Assembly: GCA_019115145.1 (NCBI GenBank)
Contig: DXED01000001.1
Span: 1 to 64,000 of the forward strand
From: Claveliimonas intestinigallinarum
GTDB lineage: Bacteria > Bacillota > Clostridia > Lachnospirales > Lachnospiraceae
Length of the DNA: 64,000 bases
Reading direction: 5' to 3'
Positions 50,487-59,069 of this stretch are shown here, piece by piece (position 1 is the stretch's first letter; each line of letters begins with the position of its first letter). Under the pieces are notes generated by a model. It searched no databases. It was given only the letters and a program-made list of their open reading frames with translations, and was not told the origin of the DNA. The translations under genes and the position numbers were made by a program.

Positions 50487-50551
50487 TAAAAATGAGGTGT
50501 ACCGCTTTCATCATAGCACTTTTGTATATTTTATTCAAGAATTTTGTATAT

Positions 50552-51499
50552 TTATGCTTTCTTTTCTTCCTTTCCGTCCGAGGCGCCCACCTCTGCCAGG
50601 GATTTCACCAGGCCGGCAATTCCCTGGATCTCGGAGGGGATGATGATCTTGGTGGCCTTTCCGTCAGCCGCCTTCTCAAACGCCTCCAGGCTCTTGATAG
50701 TGAGGACGGACTGGTCTGCGCCCGCCTCCTTCAGGAAGCGGATACCGTCGGCATTTGCCTGCTGCACCTTGAGGATGGCCTCCGCCTGTCCTTCTGCCTC
50801 CCGGATGGTGGCCTCCTTCTCTGCCTCTGCTTTGAGGATAGCTGCCTGCTTCGCGGCCTCGGCGTCCAGGATGACGGACTCCTTCTTACCCTCCGCCACG
50901 AGGATGGAGGATTTCTTCTCACCCTCTGCCCGGAGGATGGCTTCACGTCGCTCACGCTCCGCCTTCATCTGCTTCTCCATAGCGTCCTGGATGGCTGCCG
51001 GCGGGATGATGTTTTTCAGCTCCACCCTCTTCACCTTGATGCCCCAGGGATCTGTAGCCACGTCCAGAGTAGCCCGCATTTTCGTGTTGATAGTCTCCCT
51101 GGATGTCAGCGTCTGGTCCAGCTCCAGGTCACCGATGATGTTTCGCAGCGTGGTGGCTGTCAGGTTCTCGATAGCCATGATAGGATTTGCCACGCCGTAG
51201 CAGAACAGCTTCGGGTCTGTGATCTGGTAGAACACAACGGTATCGATGCGCATGGTAACGTTATCCTTTGTGATCACAGGCTGGGGCGCGAAGTCCACCA
51301 CCTGCTCCTTCAGATCCACACGCCTTGCCACCCGCTCGATGAACGGGATCTTGAAGTGGATGCCCACTCCCCATGTAGCCTGGTAGGCTCCCAGCCGCTC
51401 AATGACGAGCGCCTTTGACTGCTGTACTACCTTGACACAGGATATGAGTATCAGTACGACAAAAATCAAGAGAATAATTCCAACAACTGCCCCCAACAT
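50552..51499 (-). CDS. SPFH/Band 7 membrane protein (QmcA/paraslipin type)
   Basis: 315 residues. One N-terminal membrane segment (about 4-25), then the SPFH domain (about 27-185) with ERLGAYQATWGVGIHFKIPF and TDPKLFCYGVANPIMAIENL. A long Ala/Glu/Lys-rich coiled coil follows (about 190-280) with repeats around ILRAEGEKKSSILVAEGKKE. Such proteins form large membrane cages or microdomains. The gene starts 1 base after the NfeD-like gene, its usual partner. Start ATG with AAGGAGGAA. Confidence 0.93.
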   Translation of the reverse strand: MLGAVVGIILLIFVVLILISCVKVVQQSKALVIERLGAYQATWGVGIHFKIPFIERVARRVDLKEQVVDFAPQPVITKDNVTMRIDTVVFYQITDPKLFCYGVANPIMAIENLTATTLRNIIGDLELDQTLTSRETINTKMRATLDVATDPWGIKVKRVELKNIIPPAAIQDAMEKQMKAERERREAILRAEGEKKSSILVAEGKKESVILDAEAAKQAAILKAEAEKEATIREAEGQAEAILKVQQANADGIRFLKEAGADQSVLTIKSLEAFEKAADGKATKIIIPSEIQGIAGLVKSLAEVGASDGKEEKKA

Positions 51500-51500
51500 A

Positions 51501-51938
51501 TTACAGTTCCTCCTTTTTCTTTACAATCAGTTTCACGCCCTGCACTCCTTCTACAGAGACGATCGTGTCCTTCGGGATGACTCCCTCCGGTTCATCTGTC
51601 CTGGCGGACCAGGTCTCCCCGTCCACCTCCACCAGTCCCTGGCTCTTTATCGTGTCGATGTCCTCCAGGACCACGCCCTGGCGCCCGATCATGCTCTCCA
51701 CGTTGGTGCTCTGCCGCTTGTTGTTGAAATACTTCAGCGCGATGGGGCGCGTCAGCACAAGAAGCACAACTGACACCACCAGGAACAGGACGATCTGCGT
51801 GATGATCCCAAACCCCAGTATACCTGCCAGGAAGGCCACCAGCGCGCCTGCGGCAAACCAGATAGTGGTCAGTCCCAGGGTGGCTATCTCGATGACGAGC
51901 AGCACGATAAAGATGATGATCCAGTAAATTGGCGACAT
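51501..51938 (-). CDS. NfeD-family membrane protein
   Basis: 145 residues. Two or three N-terminal membrane segments (about 5-25 and 28-70, including AAGALVAFLAGILGFGIITQ) and a C-terminal OB-fold (about 85-142) with RQGVVLEDIDTIKSQGLVEV and WSARTDEPEGVIPKDT. This is the short NfeD form that partners SPFH proteins in membrane microdomains. It lies immediately upstream of the SPFH gene. Confidence 0.92.
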   Translation of the reverse strand: MSPIYWIIIFIVLLVIEIATLGLTTIWFAAGALVAFLAGILGFGIITQIVLFLVVSVVLLVLTRPIALKYFNNKRQSTNVESMIGRQGVVLEDIDTIKSQGLVEVDGETWSARTDEPEGVIPKDTIVSVEGVQGVKLIVKKKEEL

Positions 51939-51957
51939 GCTTCTCCCTCCTTCTCTT

Positions 51958-52785
51958 CTAGCTTTCTATACTGCTTTTATCTCTTATTCTCCTCTGCCTG
52001 CCCGCCTCGAACATGAGCACAGTGGAAGCAATGGCGACATTCAGAGACTCTACCTCTCCCTCCATGGGGATGCGGATCCAGGTGTCCGCCAGCTCTGCCA
52101 CCTCCCGTCGCAGGCCGTTCCCCTCATTTCCCATAAGAAACGCGCACCCGCCTGTGTAATCCTCCTCATCGTAGGCCCTCTTTCCCTCCAGGTGAGCGGC
52201 AAAGGTCCGTATCTTCTCCTGTTTCATCTGCCCCAGAAGCTCCGGCACATCATCCACATACAGACAGGGCATCCGGTAAATGGAGCCCATGGTAGACCGG
52301 ATAGTCTTCGGGTTGTACAGATCCACACAGTCCCTGCCAAGGAAGATGCCTGTCACCCCCGCTCCCTCGCCGGTGCGGACGATGGTGCCCAGATTGCCCG
52401 GGTCCTGCAGATTGTCCAGGACCATGAGAAGAGGCATTTTCCCACTTTCGTCCGGCCGCAGCAGCTTCTCCCGGGACACCCCCGGCATCCTCCCTGCCAC
52501 GCAGAGCACTCCCTGGGGCGTCTTTGTGTCGGACACGTATCCAAAGACATGGTCGGAGAGGATCTCCGGTCTGACACCGGCCTGGCCGGCCTTTCTGTCC
52601 GCCAGCTCCCGCTCTCTCCCGTAAAATGTCTCCGATACGTAGAGCTCCCGCAGCATCTCCCCCGGGATCTCCCGGAACATGCGCAGCCCCTCCGCCAGAA
52701 AAACCTGCTCCTCATCCCTGGCTCTTCTCTTTTTTCTGAGTGTGACCAGTCTCTTCACTTTTGGATTTGCCGTGCTCGTGATCAT
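51958..52785 (-). CDS. TrmH/SpoU-family RNA methyltransferase
   Basis: 275 residues from MITSTANPKVKRLVTLRKKR. An N-terminal RNA-binding domain (about 1-95) precedes the knotted methyltransferase domain: LLMVLDNLQDPGNLGTIVRT (about 120-139, motif 1), NPKTIRSTMGSIYRMP (about 164-179, motif 2) and FLMGNEGNGLRREV...IPMEGEVESLNVAIAS (motif 3). It methylates a 2'-OH in rRNA or tRNA; the target is not determinable. The earlier in-frame start runs through the terminator at 52839-52892 and is rejected. Confidence 0.93.
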   Translation of the reverse strand: MITSTANPKVKRLVTLRKKRRARDEEQVFLAEGLRMFREIPGEMLRELYVSETFYGRERELADRKAGQAGVRPEILSDHVFGYVSDTKTPQGVLCVAGRMPGVSREKLLRPDESGKMPLLMVLDNLQDPGNLGTIVRTGEGAGVTGIFLGRDCVDLYNPKTIRSTMGSIYRMPCLYVDDVPELLGQMKQEKIRTFAAHLEGKRAYDEEDYTGGCAFLMGNEGNGLRREVAELADTWIRIPMEGEVESLNVAIASTVLMFEAGRQRRIRDKSSIES

Positions 52786-52838
52786 GCTGCCTTCTCTCCC
52801 CCGCGGTGTTTTCCGGGAAGCCCACAGGGCTCTCCCTC

Positions 52839-52892
52839 CAAAATAGTAATAAAAGGGCTGCCCGCGCAACTGCATCGCCGCGCGGACAGCCC
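52839..52892 (-). terminator. Terminator of the two-component system
   Basis: Minus strand GGGCTGTCCGCGC pairs with GCGCGGGCAGCCC (one mismatch) and is followed by TTTTATTACTATTTT. It lies 20 bases after the response regulator stop. Confidence 0.85.
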
Positions 52893-52911
52893 GATAGATC
52901 CGATGAATTTC

Positions 52912-53601
52912 CTACATCTTAAAGCGGTAGCCCACTCCCCAGATGGTCTCAATATACTGCGGATTGGCTGTATCCATCTCTATCTTCTCACGGATCTTCT
53001 TGATATGCACTGTGACAGTGGCGATATCTCCGATAGATTCCATGTCCCAGATCTCGCTGAACAGTTCATCTTTAGTATACACATGATTAGGGTGACTTGC
53101 AAGAAAAGTCAGCAAATCAAACTCCTTTGTCGTAAAATTCTTCTCCTCCCCGTTGACCCACACTCTGCGGGCCGTGGTGTCGATCTTCAGTCCCCGGATC
53201 TCGATGATCTTGTTGGCCTCCGCCGCGCTTCCCACAAGCCGCTCGTAGCGGGCCAGATGGGCCTTCACGCGGGCCACCAGCTCGCTGGGACTGAAGGGCT
53301 TGGTCATGTAGTCGTCGGCTCCCAGGCCCAGCCCACGGATCTTGTCAATGTCGTCCTTCTTGGCCGACACCATGATGATGGGCGTATTTTTCTTATCCCG
53401 CACCTGACGGCAGATCTCAAAGCCGTCCACCCCGGGCAACATCAGATCCAGGATGAGAAGGTTGAAATCCTCGTTTAAAGCCTTCTCAAGCCCCGTCTCC
53501 CCGTCATTGGCCACTTCCACCTCAAATCCGCTCAGCTCCAGATAATCCTTCTCCAGATCTGCGATGGCCTCTTCGTCTTCCACGATCAGTATCTTATTCA
53601 T
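52912..53601 (-). CDS. OmpR-family response regulator
   Basis: 229 residues. Receiver: ILIVEDEEAIADLEKDYLEL, Asp in LLILDLMLPGVDGFE (about 48-62), TKPFSPSE (about 100-107). The winged helix (about 130-227) contains NFTTKEFDLLTFLASHPNHV and VTVHIKKIREKIEMD. It overlaps the kinase gene by 8 bases; here the regulator follows the kinase... on the minus strand the kinase start lies upstream and the kinase stop coincides with the regulator start. Target genes unknown. Confidence 0.94.
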   Translation of the reverse strand: MNKILIVEDEEAIADLEKDYLELSGFEVEVANDGETGLEKALNEDFNLLILDLMLPGVDGFEICRQVRDKKNTPIIMVSAKKDDIDKIRGLGLGADDYMTKPFSPSELVARVKAHLARYERLVGSAAEANKIIEIRGLKIDTTARRVWVNGEEKNFTTKEFDLLTFLASHPNHVYTKDELFSEIWDMESIGDIATVTVHIKKIREKIEMDTANPQYIETIWGVGYRFKM

Positions 53602-55090
53602 TTACCGGCACCTCCTGATATTTCCGGAGGACAAAATACATGGTGGTCCCAGTGCCTTCCCGGCTGGTGGCCCATATTTTTCCTCCATGGTCTTCTATGA
53701 TCTTCTTGACAACGGAAAGACCGATCCCGCTTCCTCCCTTAGAGGAGTTCCGGGACGCGTCCGTCCTGTAAAATCTCTCGAATATATTGGTCAGGTCCTT
53801 GGCGGCAATGCCGCAGCCGTTGTCCTCCAGCTCCACCTGGACGAAATCTCCCACGTCCTTGACACGCAGGTTGATCTTGCCCTTTGCCTTGTCCATATAT
53901 TTCAGAGAGTTGTTGATGATATTGTGGATCACCCGCTTGATCTGCTCCGCGTCCGCGATGACCTTCACGTCCTCCTCCACATAGTTGAAATAGCCGAACT
54001 CCACACCCCGCTGCTCCAGCTCCAGAGCCAGATCCTCGGCGCAGTCGTCAAAGTAGTTGTTCACCGAGAGGGTGCCAAAATTGTAGGGGATGCGGTTCGT
54101 GTCGATCTTGGAGTAGAAGGTCAGCTCGTTGATGAGAGTATCCATCTCCCCCGCCTTGTTGTAGATGGTGCGGATATATTTTTCCAGCTTCTCCGGCGTG
54201 TCCGCCACGCCGTCCATGATACCCTCGGCATAGCCCTTGATGGTGGTCACGGGGGTCTTCAGGTCATGGGAAATGTTGCTGATGAGCTCCTTATTCTCTT
54301 TATCAAAGGCCAGCTTCTCCTCCGCGTTGGCCTTCAGTCTCTTGCGCATCTCCTCAAAGTCCCGGCACAGCTGTCCCAGCTCGTCGTCGGTCTCCCACTT
54401 CATCTCAAAGTCCAGGTTTCCCTCCTTAATGTTCTGGGCCGCCTGCTGCATCCTGCCCAGGGGCTGCATGACAGTCCGGTAGATCCAAAGCACAAGCAGC
54501 GCCGCCGTAAAGATAAGCACCAGGGCGATGACCACCAGCACGTCCACCGCAAACTCCCTGATCTCCGGGATCATATCCCCCACGTCCGTGACGATAAAGG
54601 CGCTTCCGTCGGTTCCGTCGGTGTACTGGAAATCAATCTGTTTCACAAGGATCTGTACATCCCCCCCATAATAGAGGCCCGCGTCAGAGGTGGTCTCTGT
54701 GTTTCCGTAGGGAGGCAGCTTGCTCAGCACGCCGTCCAGGCTCTGCACCTTCTCTCCCATATAGGTGATCGTGTCGTCCTTGCGCACGATAAGACAGGAT
54801 TTCTTGTCCGCCAGCATATCGTTAAATTCTGCCAGGTAGGTGGCGTCCTCCAGCTTGTCCGGCTCTGTCAGGGCTGTCGCCTTCAGCTGATGGCAGGGCT
54901 CCACGGTGAGCTGCCCCAGCACCTGCACCGGGTTGGTCAGCACCTCCAGTGTGGTCCCCGTCAGGCCGTAGGTCTTCTCGATGGAGCTGATCTGGTATCT
55001 CCCCAGCAGAAGGATGAACAGGGATGTGAGCACCACAGGCACCATGATAACTGTAAAAAATGCAATGATCAGTCGGGTTTTAAACTTCAT
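53594..55090 (-). CDS. Sensor histidine kinase
   Basis: 498 residues from MKFKTRLIIAFFTVIMVPVV (GCGGAGG upstream). Membrane segments about 8-30 and 180-202 flank an external sensor (about 31-178). HAMP (about 203-255, MQPLGRMQQAAQNIKEGNLD), phosphoacceptor NISHDLKTPVTTIKGYAEGI (His about 276), N box HNIINNSLKYMDKA, G1 DNGCGIAAKDL and G2 GGSGIGLSVVKKIIEDHGG. Its stop overlaps the start of the response regulator gene by 8 bases. The stimulus is unknown. Confidence 0.93.
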   Translation of the reverse strand: MKFKTRLIIAFFTVIMVPVVLTSLFILLLGRYQISSIEKTYGLTGTTLEVLTNPVQVLGQLTVEPCHQLKATALTEPDKLEDATYLAEFNDMLADKKSCLIVRKDDTITYMGEKVQSLDGVLSKLPPYGNTETTSDAGLYYGGDVQILVKQIDFQYTDGTDGSAFIVTDVGDMIPEIREFAVDVLVVIALVLIFTAALLVLWIYRTVMQPLGRMQQAAQNIKEGNLDFEMKWETDDELGQLCRDFEEMRKRLKANAEEKLAFDKENKELISNISHDLKTPVTTIKGYAEGIMDGVADTPEKLEKYIRTIYNKAGEMDTLINELTFYSKIDTNRIPYNFGTLSVNNYFDDCAEDLALELEQRGVEFGYFNYVEEDVKVIADAEQIKRVIHNIINNSLKYMDKAKGKINLRVKDVGDFVQVELEDNGCGIAAKDLTNIFERFYRTDASRNSSKGGSGIGLSVVKKIIEDHGGKIWATSREGTGTTMYFVLRKYQEVPVNE

Positions 55091-55119
55091 AGCATAAACC
55101 TCCGCTGTTATTTTAACAT

Positions 55120-55148
55120 AAAAAGAGCGCTTTCCCAAAAAAGCGCTC
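55120..55148 (-). terminator. Terminator of metK
   Basis: Minus strand GAGCGCTTT pairs with AAAGCGCTC across a short T/G loop, followed by TTTTTATG. A second GC-rich dyad (GGCGCC...GGCGCC, 55179-55201) lies between it and the metK stop. Confidence 0.85.
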
Positions 55149-55229
55149 ATAAATTTTTATAAACTTTTTATAAATATGGCGCCGGGCCTTTACAGGCGCC
55201 CGGATGACACCGCAAATATTCCGAGGCTC

Positions 55230-56417
55230 CTACAGATATTTCTTCAGATCCTCTGCCCTGTCTGTCTTCTCCCAGGGCAGATCCAGATCCGTGCGGCCAA
55301 AGTGTCCGTAGGCCGCCGTCTGCTTGTAGATAGGCCTTCTCAGGTCCAGCATCCGGATGATGCCGGCCGGTCGGAGGTCAAAGTTCTCCCTGATCATCTC
55401 CACGATCTTCTCATCAGACAGCCTGCCGGTTCCGAAGGTGTCTACCATGATGGATGTAGGATGGGCCACGCCGATGGCGTAGGAGAGCTGGATCTCGCAC
55501 TTCTTCGCGATCCCCGCGGCCACGATGTTCTTGGCCACGTACCGGGCCGCGTAGGCCGCAGACCGGTCCACCTTAGTGCAGTCCTTTCCGGAGAAGGCGC
55601 CGCCGCCGTGGCGCGCCATGCCGCCGTATGTATCCACGATGATCTTGCGGCCCGTCAGTCCGCTGTCCCCGTGAGGTCCGCCGATGACAAACCGTCCTGT
55701 GGGGTTGATGAAGAACTTCGTGTGCTCATCTGTCATGCCCTCCGGGATGACCGTGTCAAAGACATACTTTTTGATGTCCTCGTGGATCTGCTCCTGGGTC
55801 ACATCCGGGTCGTGCTGGGTGGACAGAACCACTGCCTCCAGCCTGGCGGGCGCTCCGTTTTCATCGTACTCCACTGTCACCTGGGTCTTGCCGTCCGGAC
55901 GAAGGTAGGGAAGAGTTCCGTTCTTCCTCACTTCCGCCAGCTTCCGGGCCAGCTTATGGGCCAGAGCAGCTGAGTAGGGCATCATCTCCGGCGTCTCGTC
56001 TGTGGCGTATCCGAACATCATGCCCTGGTCGCCGGCGCCGATGGCGTCCAGCTCCTCCTCGGACATCTTGTTCTCCTTTGCCTCCAGGGCCTTGTCCACG
56101 CCCATGGCGATGTCGGAGGACTGCTCGTCAATGGCTGTGATGACGCCGCAGGTGTCCGCGTCAAAGCCGTATTTTCCTCTCGTGTAGCCGATCTCCCTGA
56201 CTGTGTCGCGGACGATCTTCTGAATATCCACATAGGCGTTTGTAGTGATCTCTCCCATGACAAGCACCAGACCGGTAGTAGTGCATGTCTCGCAGGCCAC
56301 GCGGCTCATGGGATCCTGCTCGATGAGGGCATCCAGAATGGCGTCTGAGATCTGGTCGCACATTTTATCCGGATGGCCTTCGGTTACTGACTCTGATGTA
56401 AATAATCTTTTTTCCAT
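55230..56417 (-). CDS. metK: S-adenosylmethionine synthetase
   Basis: 395 residues from MEKRLFTSESVTEGHPDK (AAAGGAGAGG upstream). Motifs: GHPDKMCDQISDAILD (about 14-29), GAGDQGMMFGYATDET (about 118-133, ATP and methionine binding), GGGAFSGKDCTKVDRSAAY (about 260-278, P-loop-like) and AIGVAHPTSIMVDTFGTG. It joins ATP and methionine to S-adenosylmethionine. The much longer open frame to 56600 simply reads through the riboswitch. Confidence 0.97.
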   Translation of the reverse strand: MEKRLFTSESVTEGHPDKMCDQISDAILDALIEQDPMSRVACETCTTTGLVLVMGEITTNAYVDIQKIVRDTVREIGYTRGKYGFDADTCGVITAIDEQSSDIAMGVDKALEAKENKMSEEELDAIGAGDQGMMFGYATDETPEMMPYSAALAHKLARKLAEVRKNGTLPYLRPDGKTQVTVEYDENGAPARLEAVVLSTQHDPDVTQEQIHEDIKKYVFDTVIPEGMTDEHTKFFINPTGRFVIGGPHGDSGLTGRKIIVDTYGGMARHGGGAFSGKDCTKVDRSAAYAARYVAKNIVAAGIAKKCEIQLSYAIGVAHPTSIMVDTFGTGRLSDEKIVEMIRENFDLRPAGIIRMLDLRRPIYKQTAAYGHFGRTDLDLPWEKTDRAEDLKKYL

Positions 56418-56463
56418 TGTCCTCTCCTTTTCTTTTCTCCTGTTCATATCCTGCGCATAGGGC

Positions 56464-56498
56464 AAAAAAGAAGTCCGCTTATCAGGAATAAGCGGACT
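56464..56498 (-). terminator. Expression-platform terminator of the SAM riboswitch
   Basis: Minus strand AGTCCGCTTAT pairs with ATAAGCGGACT around a 5-base loop, then TCTTTTTT. It lies 20 bases after the aptamer; when the aptamer binds SAM this stem should form and stop transcription before metK. Confidence 0.9.
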
Positions 56499-56517
56499 GT
56501 TATACACCCAACAAATC

Positions 56518-56615
56518 CTCTTATTGTTCGATCGCTCGCTCAGGTTGGCACCTTCCGTCGCCGGGGTTGCCGCAGCTTCACAGGTCCTTTGTACCTCCAC
56601 TGCTCTGAATAAGAG
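56518..56615 (-). ncRNA. SAM-I (S-box) riboswitch aptamer
   Basis: Read on the minus strand, perfect P1 arms CTCTTATT (56608-56615) and AATAAGAG (56518-56525) enclose the S-box core: CAGAGCAGTGGAGG, then GACCTGTGAAGCTGCGGCAACC and GGAAGGTGCCAACC, ending GAGCGAGCGATCGAAC. These are the conserved GAAGC/GGCAACC/GGTGCCAA elements. It precedes metK, a known target of this class, and should lower MetK synthesis when SAM is plentiful. Confidence 0.95.
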
Positions 56616-56662
56616 AAATTTTCTTTATTTACTGTTTTTATATCCCGTAAGATACAATAGCT

Positions 56663-56691
56663 ACTTTACATTCTTTTCCGTCAGAAGTCAA
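56663..56691 (-). promoter_or_regulatory. Promoter of the metK riboswitch transcript
   Basis: Minus strand TTGACT (56686-56691), 17-base spacer, TAAAGT (56663-56668). It begins 8 bases beyond the murA stop and puts the start about 40 bases before the aptamer. Confidence 0.7.
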
Positions 56692-56698
56692 GCACTTT

Positions 56699-57991
56699 TT
56701 AGCTGACCTTCAGCATGAACTTTCGGATCTCCTTCTCCGTGGACACCTTCTCAATGACTGCGCCCAGGCTCCGCAGCTTCTCCTCAAAGCGCTCGTAGCC
56801 TCTCTGAATATAGACGATGTCGTCCACAATGGTAATCCCTTCTGCAGCCAGTCCCGCGATGCACAGGGCTGCCCCCGCTCTCAGGTCCGGTGCGCTCACC
56901 CTGGCGCCGGAGAATTTCTCCACGCCCTCGATGGTGGCGGAATTGCCCTCGATCTTCACATTGGCTCCCATCCGTGCCAGCTCATCCAGGTATTTGAACC
57001 TGTTCTCAAAAATGCTCTCCGTGATGATACTTGTCCCCTCGCACAGAGCCAGGGTCACGCCGATCTGGGGCTGCATATCTGTTGGGAATCCCGGATAGGG
57101 AAGGGTCTTCACATGGGTACATTTCAGTCTGCCCTTGGAGACTACCCGCACGGCGTCGTCAAACTCCTCCACCTCGCATCCGATCTCCAGCAGCTTGGCC
57201 GTGGTGGCCTCCAGATGCTTGGGAATTACGTTCATCACCGTCACGTCTCCCTGGGTAGCCGCTGCCGCGAACATAAATGTCCCCGCCTCAATCTGGTCCG
57301 GAATGACAGAGTACTCTGTCCGGTGCAGTCTCTGAACGCCTCTGATCCTGATGACGTCTGTCCCGGCTCCCCTGATGTTAGCTCCCATGCTGTTGAGGAA
57401 GTTGGCCACATCCACAACGTGGGGCTCCTTGGCCACGTTCTCCAGGATCGTCAGTCCCTCTGCCATGGCTGCCGCCATCATCACGTTAATGGTGGCTCCC
57501 ACGCTGACCACGTCAAAATAGATGTGCTTTCCTACCAGCCTTGATGCCTCGGCAATGATCTTGCCGTGCTCGATCTCCACGTCCGCTCCCAGAGCCCTGA
57601 AGCCCTTGAGATGCTGGTCAATGGGACGGCTGCCGATATTGCAGCCTCCGGGGAGGGCTACCTCAGCATGCCTGTATTTCCCGAGCAGAGCTCCCAGCAG
57701 ATAGTAGGACGCCCGGATCTTCTTGATATAGTCGTACTCGATATCAACGCTTGTCACGCCTTTTCCGTTGATCTTCACTGTGTGCCGGTCCACTCTGTGC
57801 ACCATCGCGCCGATCCCCGCAATGGCGTCCAGAAGTACATTGATGTCATTTACATCCGGAAGATTATCGATCATTACAGTTTCATCGCTCATAATTGCAG
57901 CCGCAAGAATAGCAAGAGCCGCATTCTTTGCTCCGCCTATCTCCACTTCACCGACAAGCGGATTGCCGCCTTTAATAATATATTGTTCCAT
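56699..57991 (-). CDS. murA: UDP-N-acetylglucosamine 1-carboxyvinyltransferase
   Basis: 430 residues. N-terminal GGNPLVGEVEIGGAKNAALA (about 8-27) with the catalytic Lys-Asn, and LPGGCNIGSRPIDQHLKGF (about 113-131) with the active-site Cys that fosfomycin attacks. TLPYPGFPTDMQPQ (about 298-311) is the usual later motif. It starts peptidoglycan precursor synthesis by adding enolpyruvate from PEP. It has its own promoter region at 58213-58254. Confidence 0.97.
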   Translation of the reverse strand: MEQYIIKGGNPLVGEVEIGGAKNAALAILAAAIMSDETVMIDNLPDVNDINVLLDAIAGIGAMVHRVDRHTVKINGKGVTSVDIEYDYIKKIRASYYLLGALLGKYRHAEVALPGGCNIGSRPIDQHLKGFRALGADVEIEHGKIIAEASRLVGKHIYFDVVSVGATINVMMAAAMAEGLTILENVAKEPHVVDVANFLNSMGANIRGAGTDVIRIRGVQRLHRTEYSVIPDQIEAGTFMFAAAATQGDVTVMNVIPKHLEATTAKLLEIGCEVEEFDDAVRVVSKGRLKCTHVKTLPYPGFPTDMQPQIGVTLALCEGTSIITESIFENRFKYLDELARMGANVKIEGNSATIEGVEKFSGARVSAPDLRAGAALCIAGLAAEGITIVDDIVYIQRGYERFEEKLRSLGAVIEKVSTEKEIRKFMLKVS

Positions 57992-58212
57992 ACTGCACCT
58001 CGATCATACTCTCATTCTCCGCCCTCGCCGGCGAAGCCCGATTTTCTTGATATTTCCTAATTTTTCTGATGTTTCCGTATTCCAGCTATATATGTCCAGA
58101 TCTTCTAATCTGATTATACTCTTATTATTTCTTGATCCCGCGCCAAAATTCATGGGAGTCATATCCTTATCCGGGACATTTTCCTTGTTTCAACGCAAAA
58201 TCCGCCTTCACC

Positions 58213-58254
58213 ATTATATCACATATAGTGTGCTTGTAAAACATTTTTTACAAG
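58213..58254 (-). promoter_or_regulatory. murA promoter overlapped by a 9-bp palindrome
   Basis: Minus strand TTTACA (58235-58240), 16-base spacer, TATAAT (58213-58218). CTTGTAAAA, four bases, TTTTACAAG (58233-58254) is a perfect dyad over the -35 box. A smaller dyad GTAA-AATG-TTAC lies about 25 bases further upstream (around 58271-58282). Both share the AATG centre on the minus strand. No T-run follows, so they look like operators. The rest of 57992-58306 holds a long (about 220-base) leader without a gene. Confidence 0.5.
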
Positions 58255-58306
58255 TGCGTAAAATTTCTGTAACATTTTACCATATAATGGATGTGTATGG
58301 CCTGTA

Positions 58307-58804
58307 TTATTTTTCTAAAACGTTTAAAACTTTACCAATAGTTTCTTCCAATGTCAACCCATCTTCGCAAATTGTAATATCCGCATACTTTTCAAACAGG
58401 ACTCTGCGCTCCTCGTACAGCTCCCGGAGCGTCTGGCCGTCCCGCAGGGCAACTCCTCTCTCATGGGGATCCCCGATCCTGTCTTTAATGGTCTCATAGG
58501 ACACCTGAAGGTACACCACTTTTCCGATCCTCTTGTAGTGCTCCATGGCGTTTTTGCAGTAGACCACGCTCCCGCCCGGCGAGATGATGCAGTGCTCCGC
58601 CTCCACCTGGGCGTTGATCCGATCCTCCACCTCCAGGAACCCTTCCGTTCCGCGCTCCTCAATGATCTCATGCAGGAGCTTCTTCTCCTTCTCCTGTATG
58701 AGAAGATCCACGTCCAGAAAGCTGTAGCCCAGCCTCTTCGCCGCCACAACTCCTATGGTGCTCTTCCCGGCCGCCGGCATTCCGATGAAAATAATATTAT
58801 CCAT
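58307..58804 (-). CDS. Shikimate kinase-family protein
   Basis: 165 residues from MDNIIFIGMPAAGKST (AGAAGGAGAGGAG upstream). P-loop GMPAAGKST (about 8-16), DVDLLIQEKE (about 33-42) in the shikimate-binding Asp position, ERGTEGFLEVEDR (about 52-64) and CIISPGGSVVY (about 74-84), the GG that binds shikimate. The usual FRxLE is GFLEVED here, so the call rests on the overall pattern. It would phosphorylate shikimate in aromatic amino acid synthesis. No other aro gene is nearby. Another small-molecule kinase of the same fold cannot be excluded. Confidence 0.78.
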   Translation of the reverse strand: MDNIIFIGMPAAGKSTIGVVAAKRLGYSFLDVDLLIQEKEKKLLHEIIEERGTEGFLEVEDRINAQVEAEHCIISPGGSVVYCKNAMEHYKRIGKVVYLQVSYETIKDRIGDPHERGVALRDGQTLRELYEERRVLFEKYADITICEDGLTLEETIGKVLNVLEK

Positions 58805-58885
58805 ACTCCTCTCCTTCTCTCTTTGTACGTCTCCCCTTATCCAGTGCGTCTCCCCCGCACTGCGGTTCCACATTTCTTTTCGCAC

Positions 58886-58915
58886 ATTATAGCACGCTTT
58901 CGGCGCATTTGTCCA
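58886..58915 (-). promoter_or_regulatory. Promoter of the shikimate kinase-family gene
   Basis: Minus strand TGGACA (58910-58915), 18-base spacer, TATAAT (58886-58891). Start near 58879, leader about 75 bases. 58916-59008 shows nothing further. Confidence 0.7.
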
Positions 58916-59008
58916 CGGTTCGTCTGTCTCTGCGCTATATGGTTATTATATGCCGCCGGAGGGCCCCCGGTCACCGCCGCCCCTGGCTTTTGCACACGCT
59001 TCCAGATC

Positions 59009-59056
59009 AAAAAAAACAGGAGGGCTCACAGACTCAGCGTCTCTGATGCTCTCCTG
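59009..59056 (-). terminator. Terminator of the 118-residue conserved protein gene
   Basis: Minus strand CAGGAGAGC...GCCCTCCTG imperfect stem with inner TCAGAGAC/GTCTGTGA pairing, followed by eight T. It lies 14 bases after the stop at 59070. Confidence 0.85.
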
Positions 59057-59069
59057 TCCTCTCTGGCTG

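Noticed and set aside
51937..55162. Plus-strand open frames of 513 and 532 codons
   Set aside because: They mirror the methyltransferase and two-component genes on the minus strand; the sequences are low in recognisable motifs and typical of antisense translation.
56418..56600. metK frame extended upstream to 56600
   Set aside because: The extra 61 codons translate the SAM-I aptamer and terminator; the ATG at 56417 has the SD and matches the MetK start.
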